The notes below the pieces were generated by a model that saw only the letters and a program-made list of their open reading frames with translations, searched no databases and was not told the DNA's origin. Positions 16,100 through 24,182 of a stretch of DNA of 33,541 nt are shown here, one piece after another. Position 1 is the stretch's first letter; every line of letters starts with the position of its first letter. Made by a program: the position numbers and the translations under genes. Source of the stretch: Pseudonocardia sp. (GTDB taxonomy: Bacteria; Actinomycetota; Actinomycetes; Mycobacteriales; Pseudonocardiaceae); the NCBI RefSeq assembly GCF_025465255.1, contig NZ_JAODNI010000207.1:1-33541 (forward strand), read 5' to 3'.

Positions 16100-16178
16100 C
16101 GGGACCCTTTCGGACTTTCCGGGAGCGGACGCGGTGTGCCCGGGGGATATCGGCACAGGGCACGCCCGGGTTACAGGC

Positions 16179-16194
16179 CGCAACCCCCGTTGCG
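16179..16194. promoter_or_regulatory. Perfect dyad upstream of the methyltransferase-GMC operon
   Basis: CGCAAC-CCCC-GTTGCG is a perfect 6-bp inverted repeat, 80 bases upstream of the methyltransferase start. It also lies between this operon and the HTH gene on the same strand. A regulator site is possible; no matching regulator is identified. Confidence 0.3.
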
Positions 16195-16266
16195 CCGAAC
16201 CTTAGCCCGATCGATCACCACCCCGGATGTGACCCCGTCCGTATGCGCTCCGGGCTCCGGGCGTCG

Positions 16267-16644
16267 TCAGGCCGGCTCCGCGGTCTCCTCGCCCGGCCGC
16301 CGCGCGCTCTCCTGCAGGATCGCGGACACCCGCTGCCGGCTGACGCCGAACAGCTTGCCGATCCGGGTGATGCTCACGTTCTCCCGCTGCAACGCGACGG
16401 CCTCGTCACGACGGAAGCGCCCGCCGACCGTACCGAGATCGTCCAGGGCCCGGGTCACGGCCTCGATGACGAGTGGGCGGGACTCGGCGGCGACGATCTC
16501 GTGCCAGGGGTGCCCCGCGGCCCGCAGCTCCAGGAGCTGGTCGACGCGTTCACGGGCGGCCTGCAGCTCGCCCAGCGTCCGATCCAGCTGCTCGCCGAGG
16601 AGCTCGAGGGACTCCACGGCCGGGTCCTGTCGATTGTGGGCCAC
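16267..16644 (-). CDS. Helix-turn-helix DNA-binding protein with N-terminal coiled coil
   Basis: 125 residues from a GTG with GGAAGG 5 bases upstream. Residues about 10-45 form a heptad-rich helix (SLELLGEQLDRTLGELQAAR) suited to dimerisation. The C-terminal part has a clear Trp-repressor/Sigma70-like helix-turn-helix (ITRIGKLFGVSRQRVSAILQ). This resembles small actinobacterial proteins of unknown targets that carry only these two parts. The reading frame continues upstream, but those residues are arginine-rich without homology. It may regulate the methyltransferase-GMC operon downstream on the same strand; that is inference. Confidence 0.72.
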   Translation of the reverse strand: MAHNRQDPAVESLELLGEQLDRTLGELQAARERVDQLLELRAAGHPWHEIVAAESRPLVIEAVTRALDDLGTVGGRFRRDEAVALQRENVSITRIGKLFGVSRQRVSAILQESARRPGEETAEPA

Positions 16645-17029
16645 TCGCGCCTTCCACCGGTCCGTCTCGGAAGGAGCGAGCAAACCACACGAACCCGACG
16701 AACCGCCCACCCCGGGTGGTGATCGTGACGCCCGCGCGAGGGTGCCGCGTGCTCCCGGTGATCTTCTCCAGGATCGGGACCACGCGGGCCCCGGCGCCGG
16801 GCGCCGGTCGTCGCACGTCCGGGCACGCTCGACGACCGGATCGCGGAACGCGACCTGCGCGGACACCCTCCGGAGCCGGGGCGGGGCGGCCTCGTGCAGG
16901 GCGGGTGACCTGCGACGACCGCCGGTCACGCGGTGTGACACGCCGTGACGGGCCCGTCCGTGCGCGGCCGTCACCCGTTTGAGACCTTGTCGGGTGCCCC
17001 CAGCACACGTACGAGCACAAGGAGGACCC
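16645..17029. other. Intergenic stretch of about 385 bases
   Basis: No supported gene. It separates the HTH gene (reading left) from the microprotein gene (reading right), so it should hold divergent promoters. A TTGAGA at 16979-16984 could be a -35 box for the microprotein, but no good -10 box follows. Confidence 0.4.
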
Positions 17030-17128
17030 GTGAAGGGATTCGGACGCGCCGTCGGCAGGTTCACCACCGGGATGGTCGAGGCCATCGGGATCCTCGGCGG
17101 CTGGAACCGCGGCCGACGCCGTCGCTGA
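17030..17128 (+). CDS. 32-residue microprotein of unknown function
   Basis: GTG start preceded by AAGGAGG with a 4-base gap, a near-ideal ribosome binding site, in a region with no other gene on this strand. The peptide begins VKGFGRAVGRFTTGMVEAIG, continues ILGGWN and ends in RGRRRR. The first 24 residues could form an amphipathic, glycine-containing helix with a basic face. The tail is strongly basic. Overall charge is high. It could be membrane-active or nucleic-acid-binding; no family is recognised. The strength of the ribosome binding site is the main evidence that it is translated. Confidence 0.55.
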   Translation: MKGFGRAVGRFTTGMVEAIGILGGWNRGRRRR

Positions 17129-17146
17129 GAGCTACAGTGCTGACGG

Positions 17147-18016
17147 CTACAGGGTCAGCCCGTCCAACCAGCGGACGAGGTCCGCGACGACCTCGTCCCG
17201 GTTGGTCTCGTTGAACATCTCGTGCCGGCCGTCGGGGTAGATCGACGTCGTGACGTCCACCCCGGCGGCCCGGTATCGCTCCACCAGCGGGTCCAGCCAC
17301 TTCAGGCCCGCGTTGACCGGGTCCGCGGTCCCCGCCAGCACGTAGAGCGGGAACCCGTCCCGGATCGTGGCCAGCGCCGCGGGATCGGCCAGCCGCTGCG
17401 CGTTGGCCCACAGCCCGGCGGCGCTCGGGCCGTCCAGGCCGAACCCGCACAGCGGTTCGGCGACGTACTGGTCGACCTCCCCGGGGTCCCGGCTGAGCCA
17501 GTCGTACTCCGTGCGCGCCGGCTCGAACGGCGCGTTGAAGGCGGAGAGGTCGACGTCCGCCTCGGGATCCACGATCGTCGCGAGCAGGTCCAGCGCCCCG
17601 GTCCCGGAGAGGACGGCGGCCGACACCTGGTCCGAGTGCTCCAGCAGGTACTGCTGCACCGCCCAGGACCCCATGCTGTGCCCCAGCGCGATCACCGGCA
17701 CGCCCACCTCGCCGAGCGTGCTGCGGACGGCGAGCGCGTAGTCCGCCACCAGCCCGTCCCAGCCGCGCGGCCCGAGATCGCCGAGTGCGCCGCCGGCGAT
17801 GCCCGCGGTGCGCCCGTGCCCCCGGTGGTCGACGGCGAGCACGTCGTAGCCCGCGGCCGCCAGTGCGACGCCGAGCCGGTCGTAGCGCAGCGAGTGCTCG
17901 CCCATGCCGTGCGCGAGAACGACGGCCGCGCGTGGCGACCCGCTCTCGCACGACCACCGCTGTCCGACGAGGCGGGCGCCGTCCGACGCCCCGAGCATCA
18001 ACGCTGAGCGAGCCAT
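17147..18016 (-). CDS. Alpha/beta hydrolase, monoacylglycerol lipase-like
   Basis: 289 residues. Serine aminopeptidase S33/monoglyceride lipase pattern: VVLAHGMGEHSLRYDRLGVA, VLAVDHRGHGRT, nucleophile elbow ALGHSMGSWA with Ser114, Asp232 in LAGTADPVN, His265 in YPDGRHEMFNE. The HGMGEHSxRY wording and final HEMFNE are typical of monoacylglycerol or lysophospholipid lipases. No signal peptide, so it is intracellular or peripherally membrane-bound. It is a single-gene unit converging on the microprotein gene. The function is fairly sure at family level; the substrate is inferred. Confidence 0.88.
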   Translation of the reverse strand: MARSALMLGASDGARLVGQRWSCESGSPRAAVVLAHGMGEHSLRYDRLGVALAAAGYDVLAVDHRGHGRTAGIAGGALGDLGPRGWDGLVADYALAVRSTLGEVGVPVIALGHSMGSWAVQQYLLEHSDQVSAAVLSGTGALDLLATIVDPEADVDLSAFNAPFEPARTEYDWLSRDPGEVDQYVAEPLCGFGLDGPSAAGLWANAQRLADPAALATIRDGFPLYVLAGTADPVNAGLKWLDPLVERYRAAGVDVTTSIYPDGRHEMFNETNRDEVVADLVRWLDGLTL

Positions 18017-18319
18017 GCCGTGACCCTACGGGCTGCGGTGATCGGGGTCACGGCTGAAGCAGGCCGGCTCCTCGGGTACTGAGGCGCGGCTCCACGGCAA
18101 CCGGACTCCTCCTTGATCGCCCGTCCGGCCTAGTGGTGTTACCAGCAGTTTTCCTATCCGGGACGAATTCGGGCACAGCGTTTCCGCTCGGCTCAGGGCC
18201 CTTGACAGGGGTGGCGATGGGGCCTCACCTTGTTGCGTGTCGTGCTCAGTGTTTCGCCCTGTGCTTCTCCGGGGGGGTGATCGCACTGGGCCTCGCCCCG
18301 GCCTCACCTAGGACGCGAC
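18017..18319. other. Divergent intergenic region upstream of the choline/betaine island
   Basis: About 300 bases with no supported gene, between the lipase-like gene (minus) and the Rieske ferredoxin (plus). Parts of it look less GC-rich than the genes. It contains a perfect TTGACA box at 18202-18207. Confidence 0.45.
18202..18230 (+). promoter_or_regulatory. Candidate promoter of the Rieske ferredoxin-DMG oxidase operon
   Basis: A perfect -35 box TTGACA (18202-18207) is followed, after 17 bases, by TCACCT (18225-18230), a poor -10 box. Actinobacterial -10 boxes vary, so this is possible but weak. Transcription would give a leader of about 80 bases before the ATG at 18320. Confidence 0.3.
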
Positions 18320-18679
18320 ATGATCTACGCCTGCCAGCTCGCCGACCTCCCGCGAGGCGGTTCCCTGCGGCTCACCGATGTCCCCGGCAGCCCACCCGTG
18401 GCGCTGTTCCACACCGAGGACGGTGAGCTCTACGCGGTCGACGACACCTGCACCCATCAGGACGCCTCGCTGGCCGACGGCTTCGTCGAGGACTGCGCGG
18501 TCGAGTGCCCGCTGCACGCGGCGATCTTCGACCTCCGCACCGGCGAGGCCGACGGGATGCTCGCGAGGTTCCCGATCCGCACCCACCGGGTGATGATCGA
18601 GGACGGCGCCGTGCACGTGCAGGTCTCCGAAGCCGTCCCGTACCTGCCGCCCGGAGCGCGCCGGACCGTCGCGTCATGA
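18320..18679 (+). CDS. Rieske-type [2Fe-2S] ferredoxin
   Basis: 119 residues. Single Rieske domain with both cluster motifs: Cys44-x-His46 in CTHQDASL and Cys63-x-x-His66 in CPLHAAIFDLRTG. Small soluble proteins like this carry electrons to Rieske oxygenases. The stop overlaps the start of the dimethylglycine-oxidase-like gene (ATGA), so the two are co-translated. The oxygenase that would most likely use it is two genes further on (21223). No flavin-dependent ferredoxin reductase is encoded in the window, so that would have to come from elsewhere. AGGA precedes the ATG. Confidence 0.92.
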   Translation: MIYACQLADLPRGGSLRLTDVPGSPPVALFHTEDGELYAVDDTCTHQDASLADGFVEDCAVECPLHAAIFDLRTGEADGMLARFPIRTHRVMIEDGAVHVQVSEAVPYLPPGARRTVAS

Positions 18680-21093
18680 CGCCGGTCGTGCGGATCCCGA
18701 GGGTCGTCGTCATCGGCTCCGGGGTCGTCGGGGCCGCGGTCGCCGACGAGCTCACCGAGCGCGGCTGGACGGACGTCACGGTTCTGGACCGCGGCGCCCT
18801 CTTCCTGCCGGGCGGCTCGTCGTCGCACGCGCCGGGCCTGGTGTTCCAGGCGAACCCGTCGCGGACGATGGCGCGGTTCGCCTCCTACACCGTGGAGAAG
18901 CTCTCCGGCCTCGACGTCGACGGCCGGTGGTGCTTCAACCCGGTCGGTGGGCTCGAGGTGGCCACCACCCCCGAGCGGATCGACGAGCTGCACCGCCGGC
19001 ACGGCTTCCTGACCTCCGTCGGGGTCGAGTCCACCGTGCTGGGGGCGTCCGACGCGGCCGCCCTCCACCCCCTGCTCGGCGAGGAGAAGGTCCTCGGCGG
19101 GCTGCACATCCCGTCGGACGGGCTGGCCAAGGCGCCCCGCGCCGTCGAGGCCCAGGCGCGCCGCGCGATCTCCCGGGGCGCCCGGTTCCTCGGCGAGCAG
19201 CGCGTGGTCGAGGTGCTGCGGTCGCACGGCCGGGTCACCGGGGTCCGCACCGAGACCGACGAATTCCCGGCGGACGTCGTCGTGCAGTGCTCCGGCTTCT
19301 GGGGCCCGCTCACCGGCGCCCTGGTCGGGCTGCCGACACCGCTGCTGCCGATGGCCCACCAGTACGCGACCACGACGCCGCTCGGGGACCTGGCCGGGCG
19401 CAACGACCCGGTGCAGGAGGCCAGCGCCCCGATCCTGCGCCACCAGGACCGGGACCTGTACTTCCGCGAGCACGGCGACCGGATCGGCATCGGTTCCTAC
19501 GCGCACCGGCCCATACCGGTGGATCCGGCGAACCTGCCGACGCACACTTCCATGCCCTCGTCACTGGACTTCACCCCGGAAGACTTCGCCCCGTCCTGGG
19601 ACGACGCGCGGGCCCTGCTCCCGGCGCTGAACGGCACGGAGATCGCGGACGGCTTCAACGGCGTCTTCTCCTTCACCGCCGACGGCATGCCGCTGCTCGG
19701 CGAGCACCCGGACCTGCGCGGCTACTGGGTGGCCGAGGCGGTGTGGGTGACGCATTCCTGCGGGGTCGCCCGGGCGATGGCGCAGTGGCTGGTCGACGGC
19801 CACCCCGAGTTCGACGTCCACGGGTGCGACCTCAACCGCTTCACCGAGGCCCAGCGCAGCCCGGCCTACGTGGCCGAGCGGAGCGCGCGGAACTTCGTCG
19901 AGGTCTACGACATCCTGCATCCGCTGGACCCGCCCGCGTCGCCGCGCCCGCTGCGCGTCAGCCCGTTCCACGCGCGGCAGGTGGAGCTCGGCGCCGTCTT
20001 CGGCGAGGCCGCGGGCTGGGAGCGGCCGCTCTGGTTCGAGGCCAACGCCGCGCTGCCCGAGGTCGGGCGGATCCCCGGCCGGGGGGAGTGGGCTTCGCGC
20101 TGGTGGTCCCCGATCGCGGGGGCCGAGGCGCTGGCGACCCGGGAGCGGGTGGCCCTCTACGACATGACGCCGCTGACCCGCGTCGAGGTGTCCGGGCCCG
20201 GGGCGTGTGCCTTCCTGCAGGGCCTGACCTCGGGCGACGTCGACAAGTCGGTGGGCGCGGTCGTCTACACGCTGATGCTGACCGAGGCCGGGGGAGTGCT
20301 CTCCGACCTCACCGTGACCCGGCTCGCCGAGGAACGGTTCCAGGTCGGCGCCAACGGCGAGGTCGACGTCGACCGGTTGCGCCGGCACGCCCCGGCGGAC
20401 GTGCACGTCGTGGACGTCACGGCGGGCACCTGCTGCCTGGGCCTCTGGGGCCCGCGGGCCCGGGACGTCCTCGCCGCTCTGACCGAGAGCGACCTGCGGT
20501 TCGGGTACTTCCGCTCCCGGCGGATCACCGTCGGCGCGGTCCCGGTGACGGCGCTGCGCGTGTCCTACGTGGGCGAGCTGGGCTGGGAGCTGTACACGAC
20601 CGCGGACCTGGGGCTCGCCCTCTGGGACGCGCTCTGGACGGCCGGGCAGGAGCACGGGATCATCGCCGCCGGCCGCAGCGCCCTCACGAGCCTGCGGCTG
20701 GAGAAGGGCTACCGCGCGTCGGGGCTGGACATGTCGAGCGAGGACACGCCGGCGGAGGTCGGGATCGAGTTCGCGGTGAAGCCGGGCACGTACGTCGGAT
20801 CCTCCTCGATCGGCGCGCCGCCGCGGAGAAGACTCGTTCCGGTCCTGCTCGACGACCCGCAGCACGTCGTCATGGGCGCCGAGCCGGTGTACTCCGGGGA
20901 CACGCCCGTCGGGTACGTGACCAGCGCGGCGTACGGCTACTCGATCGACGCGAGCATCGCCTACGCCTGGCTCCCGCCCGCCCTGGCCGAGCCCGGCACG
21001 GCCGTGCAGATCGAGTACTTCGGCGAGAGGCTCCCCGGCGTCACCGCCGCCGAGCCGCTCTTCGATCCCGAGGGCAAACGCCTGCGCACCTGA
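18676..21093 (+). CDS. Dimethylglycine oxidase-like flavin/folate enzyme (DAO + GcvT)
   Basis: 805 residues. An N-terminal FAD amino-acid oxidase fold (VVVIGSGVVGAAVADELTER) is followed by an FAO_M linker near 370-425, an aminomethyltransferase GcvT domain (about 430-720) and a GcvT C-terminal barrel. The motif SSSHAPGLVFQ contains His51, aligned with the His that binds FAD covalently in Arthrobacter dimethylglycine oxidase. Family enzymes demethylate dimethylglycine to sarcosine in the flavin site and pass the one-carbon unit through the protein to tetrahydrofolate. The length (about 830 in Arthrobacter) fits. Whether electrons go to oxygen or to the coupled ferredoxin is open. Sarcosine is an alternative substrate. 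A strong hairpin follows directly. Confidence 0.88.
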   Translation: MTPVVRIPRVVVIGSGVVGAAVADELTERGWTDVTVLDRGALFLPGGSSSHAPGLVFQANPSRTMARFASYTVEKLSGLDVDGRWCFNPVGGLEVATTPERIDELHRRHGFLTSVGVESTVLGASDAAALHPLLGEEKVLGGLHIPSDGLAKAPRAVEAQARRAISRGARFLGEQRVVEVLRSHGRVTGVRTETDEFPADVVVQCSGFWGPLTGALVGLPTPLLPMAHQYATTTPLGDLAGRNDPVQEASAPILRHQDRDLYFREHGDRIGIGSYAHRPIPVDPANLPTHTSMPSSLDFTPEDFAPSWDDARALLPALNGTEIADGFNGVFSFTADGMPLLGEHPDLRGYWVAEAVWVTHSCGVARAMAQWLVDGHPEFDVHGCDLNRFTEAQRSPAYVAERSARNFVEVYDILHPLDPPASPRPLRVSPFHARQVELGAVFGEAAGWERPLWFEANAALPEVGRIPGRGEWASRWWSPIAGAEALATRERVALYDMTPLTRVEVSGPGACAFLQGLTSGDVDKSVGAVVYTLMLTEAGGVLSDLTVTRLAEERFQVGANGEVDVDRLRRHAPADVHVVDVTAGTCCLGLWGPRARDVLAALTESDLRFGYFRSRRITVGAVPVTALRVSYVGELGWELYTTADLGLALWDALWTAGQEHGIIAAGRSALTSLRLEKGYRASGLDMSSEDTPAEVGIEFAVKPGTYVGSSSIGAPPRRRLVPVLLDDPQHVVMGAEPVYSGDTPVGYVTSAAYGYSIDASIAYAWLPPALAEPGTAVQIEYFGERLPGVTAAEPLFDPEGKRLRT

Positions 21094-21141
21094 CCCTGTG
21101 CGCGGGAAACCTCGCTAGAACGAGGTTTCCCGCGCACAGGG
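21094..21141 (+). terminator. Perfect 21-bp hairpin directly after the DMG oxidase stop codon
   Basis: The left arm 21094-21114 and right arm 21121-21141 are perfectly complementary, with the 6-base loop CTAGAA. It starts at the first base after the stop codon. No T run follows, as is usual for actinobacterial (I-shaped) terminators. It should end the ferredoxin-oxidase transcript and imply a separate promoter for the Rieske oxygenase. Confidence 0.85.
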
Positions 21142-21167
21142 GTATCCGACCTGTGGAAACACCGAAT

Positions 21168-21208
21168 CACCCAGCACTCGAACCACCCGGCACTCGAACC
21201 ACCCAGCG
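21168..21208 (+). repeat. 16-bp tandem repeat, about 2.5 copies, before the Rieske oxygenase
   Basis: CACCCAGCACTCGAAC (21168-21183), CACCCGGCACTCGAAC (21184-21199, one mismatch) and a partial CACCCAGCG (21200-21208). It lies 15 to 55 bases upstream of the oxygenase start. It could be a regulator-binding array or a slippage product. Confidence 0.7.
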
Positions 21209-21222
21209 CCTGCGGAGACGCC

Positions 21223-22380
21223 ATGACCACGCTCGACCCGGCCCCCGCGCCCGGCAGCCCCGCCCCCGGCCCACCCCTCACCTCGAGCCTCGTCCCGACG
21301 CTGAGCGGCCGCTGGTACACCGACCCCGAGATCTTCGCCGCGGAGCAGGACCGCATCCTCGAACGGAGCTGGACCTGCGTCGCGCACTCCGGTGACCTCG
21401 CCGCCCCCGGCGCCTACCGGACGGTGACCGTCGGCCGTGAGTCGATCGTCCTGGTCAGAGGCCGGGACCAGGCCGTCCGCGCCTTCTACAACGTGTGCCG
21501 GCACCGCGGCGCACGGCTCTGCGCGGAGCCCGAGGGGCAGGTGCGGCGCAGCCTGCAGTGCCCGTACCACGCCTGGACCTACGACCTGTCCGGCAAGCTC
21601 GTCGCCGCCCCCAACCTGACGTCGATGCCGGACGTCGACCGGGTCGCGAACGGCCTCGCGCCCGTCGCCGTGCGGGAGTGGATCGGCTACGCCTGGGTCT
21701 GCCTCGCGCCCGAGCCGCCGTCGTTCGAGATGGACGTGATCGGCTCGGTGGTCAGCCGGCTCGGCGACGTCGAGTCGATCGAGCACTACGGGATCGAGGA
21801 CCTCGCCCTCGGCCGCCGGATCTCCTACGACGTCGCGGCGAACTGGAAGCTGATCGTCGAGAACTTCATGGAGTGCTACCACTGCGCGACGATCCATCCC
21901 GAGCTCACCGAGGTCCTGCCGGAGTTCGCGGACGGCTACGCCGCCCAGTACTACGTGGGCCACGGCGCGGAGTTCGGTGAGGACGTAGCGGGGTTCACCG
22001 TCGACGGGTCCGCCGGGCATCCGCGCATCCCGGGAGTCGAGGCGGGCCAGGACCGCCGCTACTACGCGATCACGATCCGGCCCCAGGTGTTCGTGAACCT
22101 CGTGCCGGACCACGTGATCGTGCACCGGATGACCCCGCTCGCGACGGACCTCACGCGCGTCGAGGTCGACTGGCTGTTCCTGCCGGAGGTCATCGCCTCC
22201 GGCGCGGACATCGACCGCTCCGTCGAGCTGTTCCACCGGGTCAACGTCCAGGACTTCGACGCCTGCGAGCGCACCCAGCCCGGGATGTCCAGCCGGGTCT
22301 ACGCGGCGGGCGGGTCGCTCGTACCGAGCGAGCACCACATCGCCGAGTTCCACAGGTGGGTCCAGGACCGGCTGGCCTGA
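21223..22380 (+). CDS. Rieske non-heme iron oxygenase, quaternary-amine type (glycine betaine demethylase-like)
   Basis: 385 residues. Rieske cluster ligands Cys92/His94 (CRHRGARLC) and Cys113/His116 (CPYHAW). The mononuclear iron site has His220 and His225 in NFMECYHCATIHPELTE, and an Asp in VNVQDFDACER. The residue bridging the two metal sites is Glu217, where aromatic-ring oxygenases have Asp. Glu here marks the quaternary-amine subgroup (CntA, GbcA, stachydrine demethylase). With CodA and dimethylglycine oxidase nearby, the best call is glycine betaine demethylation to dimethylglycine plus formaldehyde (GbcA-like). Carnitine or proline betaine remain possible. Its electron donor is probably the Rieske ferredoxin at 18320. 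Confidence 0.88.
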   Translation: MTTLDPAPAPGSPAPGPPLTSSLVPTLSGRWYTDPEIFAAEQDRILERSWTCVAHSGDLAAPGAYRTVTVGRESIVLVRGRDQAVRAFYNVCRHRGARLCAEPEGQVRRSLQCPYHAWTYDLSGKLVAAPNLTSMPDVDRVANGLAPVAVREWIGYAWVCLAPEPPSFEMDVIGSVVSRLGDVESIEHYGIEDLALGRRISYDVAANWKLIVENFMECYHCATIHPELTEVLPEFADGYAAQYYVGHGAEFGEDVAGFTVDGSAGHPRIPGVEAGQDRRYYAITIRPQVFVNLVPDHVIVHRMTPLATDLTRVEVDWLFLPEVIASGADIDRSVELFHRVNVQDFDACERTQPGMSSRVYAAGGSLVPSEHHIAEFHRWVQDRLA

Positions 22381-22390
22381 GATCAACATC

Positions 22391-22421
22391 GCGAATCGAG
22401 ATCATCACACCGCGGATTCGC
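22391..22421 (+). terminator. Possible hairpin after the Rieske oxygenase gene
   Basis: GCGAATC (22391-22397) and GATTCGC (22415-22421) are perfect inverted arms with a 17-base loop. It starts 10 bases after the stop codon. It could act as a weak terminator; the long loop lowers confidence. Confidence 0.35.
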
Positions 22422-22465
22422 TCGAACGCCCACGGTGAGCACCTCCGCCGGGCGACCATCCGTGT

Positions 22466-23365
22466 GTGGCTAGTACGGAGCCCCGCTGGGGTGTGTTCGG
22501 ATGGCCGGCGGCGTTCCGCGGGTCGGCGGCGGTGCAGGCGGGTCTCCTCGCCCAGCGGGACCTGCGGGGACCGCGGTTCCGGCGCGTCCATCCGGACGTC
22601 TACGTCCGCGCGGCGGACGAGTTCGGTCCGGAGCTGGTCGCCCTGGCCGCAGCCGCGCTCGTCGAGGGCAGGGGGGTCGTGTCCGGCTACTCGGCGGCGA
22701 CCCTGCTCGGCGCGGACTGCACCCCGAGCGGCGCCCCCGCCGAGATCACCCTGACCGGCGGCGCGGACGGGCGCGGCGGGATCCGGGCGCATCCGGGGCT
22801 GGTGGTGCACTCCGACGCGACCGCGCCCCGGGAGGTCACGCAGGTCGCGGACGCGCTGGTCACCACCGCCCTGCGCACGGCCTACGACATCGCACGCTGG
22901 ATCACGGACCTCACCGAGGCGGTCGTGGCGACGGACGCCCTGGCGAGGGTCGGGCCGTTCGCCCCGGAGCAGGTTTTGGAGCTCTCCGAGCGGTATCCGC
23001 GAGCGCGCGGGCGGGCCCGGCTGCCGCGGGTGGTCGCGCTCGCGGACCCGCGCTCCGGTTCGCCGATGCAGAGCCGGCTGCGGCTGCTGCTGGTGCTCGG
23101 CGGGCTGCCCGCACCGGAGGTGCGCCCGGCCGTCCCGGACCCGGCCGGCGGGGCCGCGGTCCGGCTCGACCTCGCCTACCCGGAGCAGCGGATCGGAATC
23201 GAGTACTCGGACCTCGGCCGGGCGGACCGGGTGCTGCGCGACGCCGGACGCCTGGTCTCCCTGGTCGACGACGGCTGGCGGATCGTCCGGGTCACCCGGC
23301 ACGACCTGTGGGTGCCCGAACGGGTCGTCGACACCGTCCGGCACGCGCTGGCGATGGCCCGGTGA
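22466..23365 (+). CDS. AbiEi antitoxin/DUF559-like actinobacterial protein
   Basis: 299 residues from a GTG. The N-terminal part (FRGSAAVQAGLLAQRDLRGP, RFRRVHPDVYVRAA) resembles the AbiEi-type antitoxin/restriction-associated domain. The C-terminal part (RLDLAYPEQRIGIEYSDLGR, ... DDGWRIVRVTRHDL) has the layout of a DUF559/Vsr-like PD-(D/E)xK nuclease fold, but the expected acidic/Lys pattern is incomplete, so it may be inactive. Actinomycete genomes hold many such single genes of unproven role. It interrupts the betaine island and has no obvious toxin partner (AbiEii) beside it. Confidence 0.7.
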   Translation: MASTEPRWGVFGWPAAFRGSAAVQAGLLAQRDLRGPRFRRVHPDVYVRAADEFGPELVALAAAALVEGRGVVSGYSAATLLGADCTPSGAPAEITLTGGADGRGGIRAHPGLVVHSDATAPREVTQVADALVTTALRTAYDIARWITDLTEAVVATDALARVGPFAPEQVLELSERYPRARGRARLPRVVALADPRSGSPMQSRLRLLLVLGGLPAPEVRPAVPDPAGGAAVRLDLAYPEQRIGIEYSDLGRADRVLRDAGRLVSLVDDGWRIVRVTRHDLWVPERVVDTVRHALAMAR

Positions 23366-23381
23366 GGTCGCGCCGAGCGGC

Positions 23382-24170
23382 TCAGCCCGGGAACCAGCCC
23401 AATCGCCGCGAGATCTCGTCCGCCGCGTCGACGACCGCCGGCGCCATGTCCGTCAGGCGCCCGACCGGCAGCCGGTAGGCGGGGCCGGACACCGAGAGCG
23501 CGGCGGCCACCGCGCCGGTCTGGTCGCGGATCGGGGCGCCGACGGCGTTGAGCCCGACCTCGTACTCCTCCTCGACGAGCGCGTACCCCAGCTCGCGGAC
23601 CCGGTGGAGGTCCGCCTCGATGTCCTCGAGGGTCATGCGGGTGTGCTCGGTGAACCGTTCCGTCGCGGCGACCAGGTCCTTGAGCAGGTGCCCCAGCTCC
23701 GCCGGGTCCAGCCAGGCGATCAGCGCCTTCCCGCTCGACGTGCAGTGCAGCGGCGTGATCCGGCCGATCCAGTTGTAGGTCAGGACGGTGGACGGCCCGC
23801 GCGCCTGGTGCACGTTCACCGCGTACCGCTCCTGCAGGACGGCGAGGTTGACCGTCTCGGCGAACTCGACCGCGAGCCGCTCGCACAGCTCACGGCCGAG
23901 CCGGGTCACGTCGAGCCGTCCGGACACCGCCCCTGCGAGCGGGATCAGCCCGAAGCCGAGGGTGTACTTGCCGCGGTCCACGGTCTGCTCGACCAGCCCC
24001 CGCGTCTCCAGGGCCCCGAGCAGCCGGAACGCCGTGGACTTGTGCACGTCGAGCTCGAGGGCGACCTCGCTGACGCCCGCCTCGCCGTGCCGCGCCAGGA
24101 TCTCGAGCACCGAGATCGCCCGGTCCACGGACTGCACCCCTGAGTCACGGGCCCGCTCCGTGTTGCTCAT
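23382..24170 (-). CDS. IclR-family transcriptional regulator of the betaine island
   Basis: 262 residues. N-terminal winged helix-turn-helix (SVDRAISVLEILARHGEAGV, ALELDVHKSTAFRLLGALET) and a C-terminal IclR effector domain (LTYNWIGRITPLHCTSSGKA, EEYEVGLNAVGAPIRDQTGA). IclR proteins bind a small-molecule effector and control adjacent catabolic operons. It is divergent from the aldehyde dehydrogenase-permease-codA operon (70 bases apart) and downstream of the oxygenase arm. So it is the likely local regulator of both arms. Its own mRNA may be leaderless, because a TATAGT box lies 6 bases before the ATG. Confidence 0.92.
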   Translation of the reverse strand: MSNTERARDSGVQSVDRAISVLEILARHGEAGVSEVALELDVHKSTAFRLLGALETRGLVEQTVDRGKYTLGFGLIPLAGAVSGRLDVTRLGRELCERLAVEFAETVNLAVLQERYAVNVHQARGPSTVLTYNWIGRITPLHCTSSGKALIAWLDPAELGHLLKDLVAATERFTEHTRMTLEDIEADLHRVRELGYALVEEEYEVGLNAVGAPIRDQTGAVAAALSVSGPAYRLPVGRLTDMAPAVVDAADEISRRLGWFPG

Positions 24171-24176
24171 GACGAA

Positions 24177-24182
24177 ACTATA
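24177..24182 (-). promoter_or_regulatory. -10 box of the IclR gene, probable leaderless transcript
   Basis: TATAGT on the minus strand ends 6 bases before the ATG at 24170 and no ribosome binding site lies between. In actinobacteria a TANNNT box about 7 bases from the start codon marks leaderless mRNAs. No clear -35 box is seen. Confidence 0.55.

Noticed and set aside
18927..21395. Long open frame on the plus strand overlapping the dimethylglycine-oxidase-like gene
   Set aside because: Arginine/glycine/proline-rich translation without homology. It is a GC-driven shadow of the real gene in another frame.
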